From the NCBI RefSeq assembly GCF_023022985.1, contig NZ_CP095461.1:1426001-1490000 (forward strand): a DNA stretch of 64,000 nucleotides, given 5' to 3'. Below the pieces are notes generated by a model. It was not told where the DNA came from, made no database searches, and saw only the letters and a program-made list of their open reading frames with translations. Source of the DNA: Arthrobacter gengyunqii (lineage in GTDB: Bacteria; Actinomycetota; Actinomycetes; Actinomycetales; Micrococcaceae). Positions 46,864 to 56,063 of the stretch are shown one piece after another; position 1 is the first letter of the stretch; each line of letters begins with the position of its first letter. The position numbers and the translations under genes were made by a program.

Positions 46864-47322
46864 ATGAATACCTCAACGCGCCCGTCCTACCTGCACTGGG
46901 CAGCAATTGCCCTTGTCTTCGTCGGCGGCGGATTCGGTGCCGCCAGCCGCGAGGGCCTTTCGCTCGCCATCCCGAACCTCGGCGAGGTTCCGATCGCGAT
47001 CCCGATCATCAACGTGGTCGGTGCCTTCCTGCTCGGCTACCTCTACGAAGCCGTCACACGCCTTGATAAGGCGCGCCCAACCGGCGCGAACCTCAAGCTG
47101 CTGCTCGGCACCGGCTTCTGCGGCGGCTTCACCACCTACAGCTCGCTGGCCACCGACACCGCAGTGCTTTTCCGCGACGGACTGCCGGGGTCCGCCATTA
47201 TCTACGCTCTGGCAACGGTGATCGTCGGCGCCTGCGCCACCTGGGCCGGCATTGCCATTGCGGCCGCCGTCAATAACCGGAGCTCGAGTCCGCGTAAAGA
47301 TGAGCAGGAGGACGCAACATGA
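46864..47322 (+). CDS. crcB: Fluoride ion channel CrcB/Fluc, subunit 1
   Basis: Small four-helix membrane protein forming a dual-topology fluoride export channel. Family features are GGGFGAASREGLSL, the pore asparagine in INVVGAFLLGYLY and TGFCGGFTTYSSLATDT with its fluoride-binding Phe and Ser. It is 152 residues, with a charged tail. The stop overlaps the ATG of a second copy. Paired copies in actinobacteria and Firmicutes assemble as antiparallel heterodimers. Confidence 0.93.
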   Translation: MNTSTRPSYLHWAAIALVFVGGGFGAASREGLSLAIPNLGEVPIAIPIINVVGAFLLGYLYEAVTRLDKARPTGANLKLLLGTGFCGGFTTYSSLATDTAVLFRDGLPGSAIIYALATVIVGACATWAGIAIAAAVNNRSSSPRKDEQEDAT

Positions 47323-47696
47323 CCCCGGGAATTTTCCTGCTGCTCGCCCTGGCCGGCGGGTTGGGCGCCGTGGTGCGGTTCATGCTGGACGGCTTCATCC
47401 GCGCCCACTCCAAGACGCGGTTCGCGTGGGCGACGACGATCATCAACGTCTCCGGTTCCCTTGTGCTCGGCTTTCTTACCGGCCTCACCATTGAGCACTT
47501 CGTGTCGACCGACGTCGGCATCGTCATCGGCACCGGGTTCCTCGGCGGCTACACCACGTTCAGCACGGCGAGCTACGAGACGGTGCAGCTGATCAAGAAG
47601 GGCCGGTACGGCGCGTCGTTCATCAGCGGTATTGTCATGCTCGTGCTCTCCGTTGCTGCCGCCGTGATCGGCCTTTGGGTGGGTACGGAACTCTGA
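47319..47696 (+). CDS. crcB: Fluoride ion channel CrcB/Fluc, subunit 2
   Basis: Second Fluc subunit (125 residues) with GGLGAVVRFMLDG, IINVSGSLVLGFLTG and GTGFLGGYTTFSTASYET. It has four predicted helices. It is coupled to the first subunit by an ATGA overlap and is followed by a strong terminator, so the two form a closed transcription unit. Opposite charge bias in the loops would set opposite topology; this was not computed. Confidence 0.93.
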   Translation: MTPGIFLLLALAGGLGAVVRFMLDGFIRAHSKTRFAWATTIINVSGSLVLGFLTGLTIEHFVSTDVGIVIGTGFLGGYTTFSTASYETVQLIKKGRYGASFISGIVMLVLSVAAAVIGLWVGTEL

Positions 47697-47706
47697 AGCC
47701 AACAGT

Positions 47707-47747
47707 TGCAGGTCACCAGCGGCTCCCGCGGTGACCTGCAGCTTTCG
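47707..47747 (+). terminator. Terminator after crcB
   Basis: Stem TGCAGGTCACC/GGTGACCTGCA (11 bp, perfect) with an inner GCGG/CCGC stem, followed by GCTTTCGT. Confidence 0.8.
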
Positions 47748-47782
47748 TGTGCTCTGGGCAGCCCGGGGGAGGCGATGCAGGC

Positions 47783-48712
47783 TTACGGGCGCTTGGCCGC
47801 AGGAATGTAATAGGCGATCACCAGGAAAACCCAGGTGGTGAGGATGTACGGCCACGTATAGGTGGGAGCGTCGAGGCGGTGCATGATCACCGTGACAACC
47901 GCGGTTACCACGGTTCCAATCACCGCAAGCACCCACGACACCGAGCTGCTGCGCAGAAACACCACGGAGAGCGCAATGGCGGTGAGCACACCGGAGTACC
48001 CGGCGAGGCCGTTGGCCGTCTCGGTGAGGGCCTCGCCCATCGCCAGCGCGCACAAACTGCCCACCACGCTGCCAAGGAGGCCGGCCAACCCCACTTTCCA
48101 GCTGGCTACGAACAGTCCGAGGAGAATGAGGGCCCCGGACCATTCGTTGTTGATGAGCACCACCTCCGAGACATTCGTCAGCAGGGAGCGTGCGAAGGCG
48201 AGCGACGCTGAATCGATGGTGGCCGCCGGCGCCGCGCTCACGTGCAGCGCCTCCGTGCTGAGCAGCATCCCGGTTGCCACGATGCAGAACGGTGCCGTCG
48301 TCGACGGCAACGCATAGATTTTCAGCGGTGTCTTCGTGAACAGGGCGACCACCAGCCAGGTCACCGGAGCGCAAAGCAGACCGCCGACGAGCGCGATTGG
48401 ATAGGCGGCCCACTGACCGCCGATGGCCGAGAAGGTCCCGGCACCAACGAGAGCGCCGCAGAAGCCCTGCATTCCTGTTGTTACGGAGCTGGAGTCGGCC
48501 TTGAGCAGGCGCCCTCCCACCGTGTTTCCCGCACAGCCGATCAGCACGAGCAGTGCCATGCGCCAGTCAGCGACGGCGAAGGCAACCAGGATTAGCAGCG
48601 CCGTGTAAATGTTGCTCTGGAAGAAGATTTGCGAGAGTCCCTCGCACCAGCCCTTAAGCCATCCTGGGCCTGAGATGGCCGGGCTCGGTGTAGCTGCCGC
48701 TGCGCTGCTCAT
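47783..48712 (-). CDS. Urea transporter (UT family)
   Basis: Ten-helix channel for urea uptake (309 residues). The variant UT signature ALPSTTAPFCIVATG is present; NVSEVVLINNEWSGA and GYSGVLTAIALSVVF are further conserved blocks. It is the last gene of the urease operon and overlaps the nickel permease stop by four bases (ATGA), so the operon carries its own substrate entry route. Confidence 0.88.
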   Translation of the reverse strand: MSSAAAATPSPAISGPGWLKGWCEGLSQIFFQSNIYTALLILVAFAVADWRMALLVLIGCAGNTVGGRLLKADSSSVTTGMQGFCGALVGAGTFSAIGGQWAAYPIALVGGLLCAPVTWLVVALFTKTPLKIYALPSTTAPFCIVATGMLLSTEALHVSAAPAATIDSASLAFARSLLTNVSEVVLINNEWSGALILLGLFVASWKVGLAGLLGSVVGSLCALAMGEALTETANGLAGYSGVLTAIALSVVFLRSSSVSWVLAVIGTVVTAVVTVIMHRLDAPTYTWPYILTTWVFLVIAYYIPAAKRP

Positions 48713-49908
48713 GTCATGTCCTTGCCCGGGGCGTCATTCCGCGGCGCTCCTGTTGCTGTTTCCCGCTTCGCCTTTGCGCCTGGACCGGGTTCGCCCCGGG
48801 CAGCTGCGTCGCCGTTGGCGCCCGCCCCGCTGCTCGCCAGCGCCCATCGCTCCTCCACATGGCCGAAACGCCAGTAGGCAGTGGAGGTGAACCAGACGAG
48901 GATCAGCGTGCCTACGACGATGTAGCCCACGTTCTCAAGGTCGATGCTGGCCACCCACCCGGTGAGCGGGTCGCGCAGGCCGAGCTTCTCGTTCAGCAAT
49001 CCAACCAGCTCAATCCCACCGATCATGACGGCAATCACCACCGAGAGCCCTGTGATGGTGAGGTTGTAGTACAGCTTCCGAACCGCATTGACGCTCGCCC
49101 ACCCGTAGGCCTTCACCATGACGGCAGAATCCAACGTATCGAACAAGCTCATGCCCGCAGCAAAGATCAGCGGCAGGCAGAGGATCGCGTACCAGGGCAG
49201 CCCTGTCGCCGCCCCCGTTCCGGCCAGCACCAGGAGCGCGATCTCGCTGGCAGTGTCGAAGCCGAGCCCGAACAGAAAGCCGACGGCATACATCTTTCCC
49301 GGGCGGTCGATCGTCTTCAGCATCGGGCGGATGAGGCGGCTGATAAGGCCCCTCCCTTCCAGATGCCGTTCCAGCTCCAGCTCGTCAAGGTCTCCACTGC
49401 GCGAAGCCCGCCAGACCTTGAGGATTCCCATGAACGCAACGGCATTGATGAGCCCGATCAGCAGCAGGAAGACACCGGAAACCAGCGTGCCGAAAACGCC
49501 CAGGCCGTTGCGCACGTCATTTCCGTCATCGCTCAGCCCCACGGCCCAGCTCACCCCCAGCGCCAGCAGCGCCGCCATCAGGAAAACGATGGTGGAGTGG
49601 CCCAGAGAGAAGAACAGGCCGACGCCGGCGGCCGGCCTGCGCAGGTCGACAAGCTTGCGGGTGGTGTTGTCAATCGCGGCGATGTGGTCGGCGTCGAACG
49701 CGTGCCTCACACCCAAAACATACGCCACCACTGCAATGCCAACCCCGAAGACGGAAGAACCAAGCTGCAGATGCAGCGGCTCGACCAGGAAGAAGAACAG
49801 TCCGAAACCCGCGATGTGCAGGAGTGCGACGGGAATAAAGGCGAGCACCACCTGCGCCCGGTAGGACCGACCCGGCTTCGCCTCTTGCGCAGTAGCCTGT
49901 TCTTTCAC
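48709..49908 (-). CDS. Nickel/cobalt permease (HoxN/NixA, NiCoT family)
   Basis: High-affinity nickel uptake protein with eight predicted helices. The signature RHAFDADHIAAIDN in the second helix is the metal-selectivity motif; LGHSTIVFLMAALLAL and GFDTASEIALLVLAG are also family blocks. The GTG at 49908 is chosen because GGGAGGGG lies about nine bases upstream and ureD ends at 49923; the frame is open further upstream, inside ureD. The protein has 399 residues. It supplies nickel for the adjacent urease. Confidence 0.9.
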   Translation of the reverse strand: MKEQATAQEAKPGRSYRAQVVLAFIPVALLHIAGFGLFFFLVEPLHLQLGSSVFGVGIAVVAYVLGVRHAFDADHIAAIDNTTRKLVDLRRPAAGVGLFFSLGHSTIVFLMAALLALGVSWAVGLSDDGNDVRNGLGVFGTLVSGVFLLLIGLINAVAFMGILKVWRASRSGDLDELELERHLEGRGLISRLIRPMLKTIDRPGKMYAVGFLFGLGFDTASEIALLVLAGTGAATGLPWYAILCLPLIFAAGMSLFDTLDSAVMVKAYGWASVNAVRKLYYNLTITGLSVVIAVMIGGIELVGLLNEKLGLRDPLTGWVASIDLENVGYIVVGTLILVWFTSTAYWRFGHVEERWALASSGAGANGDAAARGEPGPGAKAKRETATGAPRNDAPGKDMT

Positions 49909-49922
49909 CGTGAGTCCCCTCC

Positions 49923-51020
49923 CTAGCTCTTTCGAATCACGGGGGCCTGCTGTCCTGTCAGCAGCTCGTGCACGGCGGCCGCCGCGGCCGTGTTGGCTGC
50001 CGCCACTGCCACGGTGTCGTTGCCCACCAGCCGCATCCACACGCCTGCGTCACCGGGCAGCGTGCTCACTCCGAAGATCAGGTCACCCCCGCTGTCGCTG
50101 ATCGCCCGGTGCAGGGTGTCTGCGAGCAGCGCAGGCGGGACAAGCGGAGTAAAGACGTAGAGCATTGCCAGCACATCGTGGTCAGCGAGCACGCCGAGAC
50201 CCCGCACTCCGGCATCGGCCCCCGGTTCTCCCGACCCGGGACTGAGCCGCAGCCGGTCCAGGGCGACCAGCCGGCCGCCCGGCCGGCGGACCTCGAGATC
50301 GGAGGCATACACGTCGTAGGCGTGCCGCTCACCGCGCGCGAGCCTGCCGGCATACACGGTCTCACCGAGCAGGAGGGTGGCCGACTCATCAATGACCACC
50401 GCCGTCTGCTGGTAAAAGCGGGAGTCAGTGAAGGGCACAACGGGTTCGGGCAGGTATTCCACATACGCGTCCTCTTCGACCGCGATGTTCATGATCGCCG
50501 ACGCGTAGTCGTGCTCCATGCGGTAGACGCGTGTTTGGGTTTGGCTGGTCACATGCGCCGACGTACCGGAACCGAAGCTCAAATCTGTGCGCAGCCTGTC
50601 ACCGTGCAGAATGCCGCCGCCCGATGACATCAGGTAGGTATAGGGCATGTCCGGGCGCAGCTGGTTGTAGTACAGCGGATGCATGATTTGAAGGGGCGAT
50701 TTCTGGTAGTGGTGCACCAGCTCGGTGCGCCCGCGGTTGCGGGCAAACCCGAGCTGCAGAACGCCCACCTTGCCCGGGCTGCCCACGGGCAAGGTGGGCA
50801 CCCCGGCATGGCGCAGCACCTCCTCGGGTACCCTCACCGGCTCATAGAACGCCGGCTGGAGGCGATATCCGCCCGGGTTTGGTTCCCGAAGTCCGTCCTG
50901 ACCGGCTTGTTCTTCCGCCCGAGGGAGCAGGGGACCAACACCGGCGAGCTCGTCATTAGCGGTCCGGGCATCCCCGGCGGGTTCAGGCATGGCTCGGGGT
51001 TCTGTTGCTCCGAGCGTCAT
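49923..51020 (-). CDS. ureD: Urease accessory protein UreD
   Basis: Scaffold that binds apo-urease and, with UreF and UreG, passes nickel to the active site. GGGILHGDRLRTDLSFG and AHVTSQTQTRVYRM are conserved UreD/UreH blocks. The ATG at 51020 overlaps the ureG stop (ATGA). About 60 N-terminal residues before the core are Ala/Glu/Pro-rich and poorly conserved. It has 365 residues, longer than the usual 270-300. Confidence 0.88.
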   Translation of the reverse strand: MTLGATEPRAMPEPAGDARTANDELAGVGPLLPRAEEQAGQDGLREPNPGGYRLQPAFYEPVRVPEEVLRHAGVPTLPVGSPGKVGVLQLGFARNRGRTELVHHYQKSPLQIMHPLYYNQLRPDMPYTYLMSSGGGILHGDRLRTDLSFGSGTSAHVTSQTQTRVYRMEHDYASAIMNIAVEEDAYVEYLPEPVVPFTDSRFYQQTAVVIDESATLLLGETVYAGRLARGERHAYDVYASDLEVRRPGGRLVALDRLRLSPGSGEPGADAGVRGLGVLADHDVLAMLYVFTPLVPPALLADTLHRAISDSGGDLIFGVSTLPGDAGVWMRLVGNDTVAVAAANTAAAAAVHELLTGQQAPVIRKS

Positions 51021-51652
51021 CCGATGAGCTCGGTTCTGGCACCGTTCCACTGCGTCATGATCTCCCGGTGGAGTTCATCGACGCCGAACCCGGTAAGCGA
51101 GTTGGTCAGCACCACGGGCCTGTCCTCACGCACCCGGTGTGCATCGGACTCCATCACGTTGAGGTCGGTCCGCACGTACTGGGCAATGTCGATCTTATTA
51201 ATCACCAGGATGTCGCTGTCGGTGATACCGGGACCGCGCTTGCGCGGCATCTTCTCACCTTCGGCGGTGTCCAGCACGAACACGAAGACGTCGGCAAGCG
51301 CCGGCGAGAAGGTAAGGGTCAAATTGTCACCGCCCGACTCGTAGATGAGGGTGTCAATGTCAGGGAACCGTTCCAGCATTTCCGCACCCACGGCCAGATT
51401 CATGGTGGGATCATCACGCACTGCCGTATGGGGGCAGGACCCGGTTTCCACGCCCACCACCCGTTCAGGATCGAGGATGCCTTTGAGCTCCCGGCGCACG
51501 TGGTGGGCGTCCTCCTGGGTGTAGATATCGTTCGTGATGACGCCGGGAGTGCGCCCGGCCTCGATCAGCAGCGGCACCAGCGCCTCCGTCAGCGCCGTTT
51601 TGCCGCTGCCAACAGGCCCGCCGATCCCGATCCTCAAGACGTTCTCGCTCAT
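51017..51652 (-). CDS. ureG: Urease accessory GTPase UreG
   Basis: SIMIBI-class GTPase that drives nickel insertion. The P-loop GPVGSGKT lies at residues 12-19, the nickel-binding Cys-Pro-His motif at 73-75, and ESGGDNLTLTFSP follows. It has 211 residues, normal length. Unlike some UreG proteins it has no N-terminal His-rich tail, so bulk nickel storage must come from another protein. Confidence 0.95.
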   Translation of the reverse strand: MSENVLRIGIGGPVGSGKTALTEALVPLLIEAGRTPGVITNDIYTQEDAHHVRRELKGILDPERVVGVETGSCPHTAVRDDPTMNLAVGAEMLERFPDIDTLIYESGGDNLTLTFSPALADVFVFVLDTAEGEKMPRKRGPGITDSDILVINKIDIAQYVRTDLNVMESDAHRVREDRPVVLTNSLTGFGVDELHREIMTQWNGARTELIG

Positions 51653-51696
51653 ACTTTCCTCAATTCCTTGAAATCCGTTGGTATATGTCTGCGTTC

Positions 51697-52386
51697 TCAG
51701 CTGGCAAACAGGCGTGCCTCGGCCCGCTCATGCTGGGCGGACATGACGTCGGCCATGGGCGCGCAGCCGCCAAGGTCAGCGAGGTCGCGTTCAAGTGCGG
51801 CCTCCGTTGCCTGTTCAATCACGCCGGCCGTATTCCGCAAGATGCCCTGCGCGTGCCGGTGATCGGTCAGCCGAAGCCGCAGGGCGGCACCGACAAAGCT
51901 CGCACAAAAAGCGAACAGGTCCGATGCCACCGCCTTGCGCGTGGCCACGCCGTTGGCGGCGTACACCACCGCGGTCACGACCGGCTGGCAGCCGGGCGTG
52001 CTGCGCAGCCGCACCCGCTCGGCATACTCAGTGAGCAGCGGGTGCTCAATCAGCTCCGCGCCAAGATCGACCAGCTGGTGCCCGCTGCGCACGGAAACCG
52101 TGCGCAGCTCGGTGTTCAGCTTGGACGCGAACAACCGCTGATCGACCTCCTGGACGAGCTCGACGTCGTCGTTCGCCGCAGCGCGGTGCGCTGCGGCGAG
52201 CGCTGTTGCGTCCCCGGGCCCCACGGAGTGCAGCAGCAGATCGGCGAGCAGCGGCTGCACTCCGTCGCGGGACACCAGCCGCGCCTGGCTAAAGGCCTCG
52301 AGCCCGTGCGACATCGTGTAAAAGCCGCTGGGAAACGCCGAGTCCGTGAACTGCAGGCTGGTCAGCAACCGTTGTACATCCGACAT
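51697..52386 (-). CDS. ureF: Urease accessory protein UreF
   Basis: All-helical protein that bridges UreD and the UreG dimer. The N-terminal LLTSLQFTDSAFPSGFYTMS matches the family start (DSAFPSG motif). It has 229 residues and begins 9 bases after ureC. C-terminal residues near the nickel tunnel are not individually assignable here. Confidence 0.9.
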   Translation of the reverse strand: MSDVQRLLTSLQFTDSAFPSGFYTMSHGLEAFSQARLVSRDGVQPLLADLLLHSVGPGDATALAAAHRAAANDDVELVQEVDQRLFASKLNTELRTVSVRSGHQLVDLGAELIEHPLLTEYAERVRLRSTPGCQPVVTAVVYAANGVATRKAVASDLFAFCASFVGAALRLRLTDHRHAQGILRNTAGVIEQATEAALERDLADLGGCAPMADVMSAQHERAEARLFAS

Positions 52387-52395
52387 GTGCGCCCC

Positions 52396-54120
52396 CTACG
52401 CGAGGAAGAACAGCTGGGTCAGCGGCAGGGTCTGCGCCGGTGGAATCGTGGCCAGCGTGCCGTCATATGTCACGTCGTAGGTCTCAGGATCAACCTCGAT
52501 ATGCGGGGTCGCGCTGTTGCGAACCATGTTCTCCTTGCCGAGGCCGCGGCAGCCGTGTACCGGAAGTATCTGGCTCTCCAGCCCGAGCCGCTCGGGAATG
52601 CCCTTGTCGATGGCCGCCTTCGACATGAACGTCGCCCGCGTGCTCTGCAGCGTCTTGCCCTGTGCGCCGAACATGGGCCGGTAAAACACCGGCTGCGGTG
52701 TTGGCAGCGAGGCGTTCGGGTCGCCCATCAAAGCCCAGTTGATCAGGCCTCCCTTGACGATCAGCTTGGGCTTGGCGCCGAAGGAACCAACAGGCCAGAG
52801 CACGATATCGGCCATCTTGCCCGGTTCCAGCGAGCCGATGTAGTCGGACACACCCTGTGTAATGGCCGGGTTGATCGTGATCTTGGCGAGATAGCGCAGT
52901 ACCCGGAAGTTGTCGTTGTCCGCACTGTCTTCCGGAAGAGTTCCGCGCTGGTCCTTGCAGTGGTGGGCAATCTGGAAGGTTCGCATGAACGACTCTCCGA
53001 TGCGCCCCATGGCCTGGGAATCGGAGGAAACCATCGAAATGATCCCCTCGTCATGGAAAACCGTCTCGGCCGAGATCGTCTCGGCCCGCACGCGGGAGTC
53101 GGCGAAGGCTACGTCTTCGGGGATGTCATGGGAGAGGTGGTGGCAGACCATCACCATGTCCAGCAGCTCGTCAACCGAGTTGGCGGTGTAGGGCAGGGTG
53201 GGGTTCGTCGAGGACGGGAGTACGTTGGGGTGGCCGGCCACCTTGATGATGTCCGGTGCGTGCCCGCCGCCGGCACCCTCGGTGTGGAAGGTGTGGATGG
53301 TGCGGCCGTCGATGGCATCGAGGGTGTTCTCGACATAACCGGCCTCGTTGAGGCTGTCAGTGTGCACCGAAATCTGCACGTCGTAGGCGTCGGCGACGGA
53401 GAGCGCGTTGCTAAGGGCGGCGGGTGTGGAACCGTAGTCCTCATGGACCTTGAGTCCGCATGCCCCGCCCTGGACCTGTTCGATCAGGGCCTCGGGCAGC
53501 GATCCGTTGCCCTTGCCGAGGAACCCCATGTTCACCGGCATCGCCTCGGCTGATTCCAGCAGCCGGGCCAGGTTCCACACACCGGGGGTGGTTGTGACGC
53601 CGTTGGTGCCGTCGGTTGGTCCCGTTCCGCCGCCAAAGAGGGTGGTGATGCCGTTGGAGAGGGCGGCCAGCGCCTGTTCCGGCGAGATGTAGTGCACGTG
53701 CGAGTCGATGCCGCCGGCGGTGGCGATGAGGTGCTCCCCGGCCAGCAATTCGGTGCCCGGGCCTACCACAAGGCGCGGATCCACTCCGTTCATGGTGTGC
53801 GGGTTGCCCGATTTGCCGATCCCGGCGATCTTTCCGTCGCGCACACCGATGTCGCCCTTAACAACGCCGAGCACCGGATCCAGGATGATGGCGTTGGTGA
53901 TGACCAGGTCAAGTACGCCCTCCGCGTCAGTCGCCGCCGGGTCCGCTGCCATGCCGTCACGGGCGGTTTTTCCGCCGCCGTAGACCACCTCGTCGCCGTA
54001 GTGGCCTTCGTTGTAGTCCTTCTCAATCTCGATCACCAGATTGGTGTCGGCCAAGTGGACTCGGTCGCCAACGGTGGGACCAAAGAGGTCCGTATATTGC
54101 TTGCGCGAGATGATAGCCAT
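52396..54120 (-). CDS. ureC: Urease alpha subunit UreC
   Basis: Catalytic subunit hydrolysing urea to ammonia and carbamate with two nickel ions. Every active-site residue is visible: H141 and H143 (DSHVH), carbamylated lysine K224 (GLKVHEDYG), H253, H279, the flap CHHLS (327-331) and D367 (SSDSQA). It has 574 residues. The start overlaps the ureB stop by one base. Confidence 0.98.
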   Translation of the reverse strand: MAIISRKQYTDLFGPTVGDRVHLADTNLVIEIEKDYNEGHYGDEVVYGGGKTARDGMAADPAATDAEGVLDLVITNAIILDPVLGVVKGDIGVRDGKIAGIGKSGNPHTMNGVDPRLVVGPGTELLAGEHLIATAGGIDSHVHYISPEQALAALSNGITTLFGGGTGPTDGTNGVTTTPGVWNLARLLESAEAMPVNMGFLGKGNGSLPEALIEQVQGGACGLKVHEDYGSTPAALSNALSVADAYDVQISVHTDSLNEAGYVENTLDAIDGRTIHTFHTEGAGGGHAPDIIKVAGHPNVLPSSTNPTLPYTANSVDELLDMVMVCHHLSHDIPEDVAFADSRVRAETISAETVFHDEGIISMVSSDSQAMGRIGESFMRTFQIAHHCKDQRGTLPEDSADNDNFRVLRYLAKITINPAITQGVSDYIGSLEPGKMADIVLWPVGSFGAKPKLIVKGGLINWALMGDPNASLPTPQPVFYRPMFGAQGKTLQSTRATFMSKAAIDKGIPERLGLESQILPVHGCRGLGKENMVRNSATPHIEVDPETYDVTYDGTLATIPPAQTLPLTQLFFLA

Positions 54121-54548
54121 TACTTTTTCCCCTTCGATGCGTCGCCGGTTGCGTTGGCACTGGGTGTGGCGCTCGGTTTGCCGTTTTTGAATTCGAGTTC
54201 TTCCATTCGTGCCATCGCCCGGATCTTCGTTGCCGCCGAGTCGAGCCCGCCGTCCACGAGGTTGTTGAAGCCAACCACCCGCCGGGTTCCGGCGTACGCG
54301 GTGAGCGTCACTTCACGGGTGTCACCGGCCTCCAGCCGGATGCCGGTCCCCGCGGGAACATCCAAATGCATGCCGTAGGCAAGTTCCCGTTCGAACAGAA
54401 GTGCCTTGTTGGCCTCGAAGAAGTGGAAGTGCGAGCCGATTTGTATCGCCCGGTCGCCGGTGTTGCTCACCAGCAGCGTGACGCTTCGCCTGCCGGCGTT
54501 AATCTCGATGTCTTCGTCTTTGTGGTGATAAGTGGGGCTGCCCAGCAT
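54120..54548 (-). CDS. ureB: Urease beta subunit UreB
   Basis: Structural beta subunit of the three-subunit urease. [20 protein letters not shown] and [20 protein letters not shown] are typical. It has 142 residues, about 35 more than the usual length, because of a C-terminal tail rich in Ser, Ala, Lys and Gly after MEELEFKNG. It follows the chelatase-like gene by 69 bases. Confidence 0.95.
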   Translation of the reverse strand: MLGSPTYHHKDEDIEINAGRRSVTLLVSNTGDRAIQIGSHFHFFEANKALLFERELAYGMHLDVPAGTGIRLEAGDTREVTLTAYAGTRRVVGFNNLVDGGLDSAATKIRAMARMEELEFKNGKPSATPSANATGDASKGKK

Positions 54549-54617
54549 GGTGTTTCCTTCCCTTGCGGCGCGGAGCGGGGTCGCTGCGCGCGGCGGTTCG
54601 GTGTAGGAGGGATCCGA

Positions 54618-55508
54618 TCAACTCGAACGGATCGGGATGGGATGGTGGTGCGTGTGGGAGTGACCGTTGGCTTCCTCAAAGGCGTGCGAGTGGGCGTAAC
54701 CGTGACCGTGATCTGCCGCCAGGCCTGCCTCGATGCCGGTGCGGCCGTGGCTTAGATTGTGCAGCGCATCGCGGATCCGCTCGCGGATAACGCGCAGCAC
54801 CGCCTGCTCGCTCAGCAGTGCACCGTAGAATTCGGCATCGGTGAAACCACCCTCGCCGAACGGCACGGCTTCTCCGCGCACGCTCGCCGCCCGCCTAAAA
54901 CCTGCGGGGACGACGACGGTCTGCGTGCTGCCGAGCAGCCGCAGCCGGTTCAGGGCCGTCAGGAGTCCGCTTGCGTCGTCGACGGTCGCCGTCTCCACGG
55001 GGTTGCCGGCCCCGTGTGTGCGCACCAGATGTGCGATGCGGTGGAGCTCGGCGTCGTCGAAGGGGTTGGCGGCATCCGCGAAGATCAGGACAGCCGCCTC
55101 CGGTGCACGCCGGCGCACCTCGGTGGCGGCAGCCCGAAGCCAGGCCGTGAGATGGTCGCCGGTGCCAAAGGCGTCGGCTAGAACCATTGGCACGGGGGAG
55201 GATGCCCCAGCGGTATCGCTGGAACTTCCCTGCACGCCGAGCCAGCTAAGCGTCTTCGCGGTATCGGCAACCAGAGTCGGATTGCGGCCGAATGTCATGG
55301 GCAGCACGACGATCGGTGCCGGCTCTGCGCCGGAACCACTCCGACCTCGCCCGCGCAGGTGCGTGAGCGTGTTGTGCAGCGGCCGGCCGGCCGGGGTGAT
55401 GAGAGCACCGGGAACCAACTTCGCCGCGAAGGAGAGATCCGTTCCGTTGTTACTCTCGTGTCCTCCGACCAGCACCACGGTCGCTTGGGACTCGAGGGGC
55501 TGGGTCAA
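54618..55508 (-). CDS. CbiX/sirohydrochlorin-chelatase-like protein with His-rich tail, in place of UreE
   Basis: A divergent class II chelatase-like protein between ureA and ureB. The N-terminal strand and loop VVLVGGHESNNG (H17) and the later VVLPMTFGRN (about 68-76) match the CbiX/SirB pattern, but the second metal-binding histidine is Asn. A second lobe holds VVVPAGFRRAAS. The last 30 residues carry nine histidines (positions 267-289, HGHGYAHSH and HSHTHHH), like the nickel-binding tail of UreE. No ureE exists in the operon. The TTG at 55508 is preferred because it follows the ureA stop; the frame extends to a TTG at 55556 inside ureA. A nickel chaperone role is inferred. Confidence 0.75.
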   Translation of the reverse strand: MTQPLESQATVVLVGGHESNNGTDLSFAAKLVPGALITPAGRPLHNTLTHLRGRGRSGSGAEPAPIVVLPMTFGRNPTLVADTAKTLSWLGVQGSSSDTAGASSPVPMVLADAFGTGDHLTAWLRAAATEVRRRAPEAAVLIFADAANPFDDAELHRIAHLVRTHGAGNPVETATVDDASGLLTALNRLRLLGSTQTVVVPAGFRRAASVRGEAVPFGEGGFTDAEFYGALLSEQAVLRVIRERIRDALHNLSHGRTGIEAGLAADHGHGYAHSHAFEEANGHSHTHHHPIPIRSS

Positions 55509-55509
55509 T

Positions 55510-55815
55510 TCATGCCCCGATGGGATCGTGGCAGGAGACGAGCTTGCTGCCGTCAACGAACGTTGCCTCGACCTGCAGGAGCGGCAGCCGCTGACGCACG
55601 CCGTCCATGCACTGGCTTTCTGAGACGATGGTCTTGCCGAGCTCCATCACCTCGGCAACGGTCCGGCCGTCGCGGGCACCTTCCAGAATCGCCTCGCAAA
55701 TGAGAGCGGTGGCTTCGCTGACATTCAGTTTGGTTCCGCGCTCGCGCCGCTTACGGGCCAAATCGGCCACCTGGTATATGTACAGCTTGTCTATTTCTTT
55801 TGGAGTGAGGTCCAT
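55510..55815 (-). CDS. ureA: Urease gamma subunit UreA
   Basis: Smallest urease subunit, 101 residues, with the canonical start MDLTPKEIDKLYIYQVADLA and LNVSEATALICEAILEGARD. The ATG at 55815 has AAAGGTGA just upstream; the frame is open to 55863, but those codons are outside the conserved protein. It is the first gene of the nine-gene reverse-strand operon. Confidence 0.96.
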   Translation of the reverse strand: MDLTPKEIDKLYIYQVADLARKRRERGTKLNVSEATALICEAILEGARDGRTVAEVMELGKTIVSESQCMDGVRQRLPLLQVEATFVDGSKLVSCHDPIGA

Positions 55816-55988
55816 TGCTTCACCTTTAGCCGCTGTTGCGATCACTTTGTGTGTGCTCGGCACACCGGCCGAGCTCGCGTAATGGAGACGCTACGCGCAG
55901 CAATTGGCAGTCAACACCCTCCTGTCCGGAACTGGGGTGGTACGGTGCAGAGAAATCTCGGCGTTCATTCTGCACGTCGCACGGGCAC
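55816..55988. other. Upstream region of the urease operon
   Basis: About 170 bases between ureA and the OsmC terminator. No clear -35/-10 pair or operator is recognised on the minus strand. The urease promoter must lie here. Confidence 0.3.
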
Positions 55989-56030
55989 AAAAAATCCGTG
56001 TTCCCCTTGACTTTCCAAAGGGAACACGGA
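55989..56030 (-). terminator. Terminator after the OsmC gene
   Basis: Stem TCCGTGTTCCC/GGGAACACGGA (55995-56005 with 56020-56030). On the minus strand it is followed by a run of six T (A-run at 55989-55994). Confidence 0.85.
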
Positions 56031-56063
56031 CTGTTTGCGGACCGGTGCCAAGCCGGCTTGGGC

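Noticed and set aside
51685-53553. 622-codon forward open frame opposite ureF and ureC
   Set aside because: Antisense shadow of well-conserved urease genes in GC-rich DNA; no ribosome site and no recognisable domain.
54618-55508. Ordinary siroheme or cobalamin chelatase
   Set aside because: No cobalamin or siroheme genes nearby, second metal histidine missing, and a His tail inside a urease operon point elsewhere.
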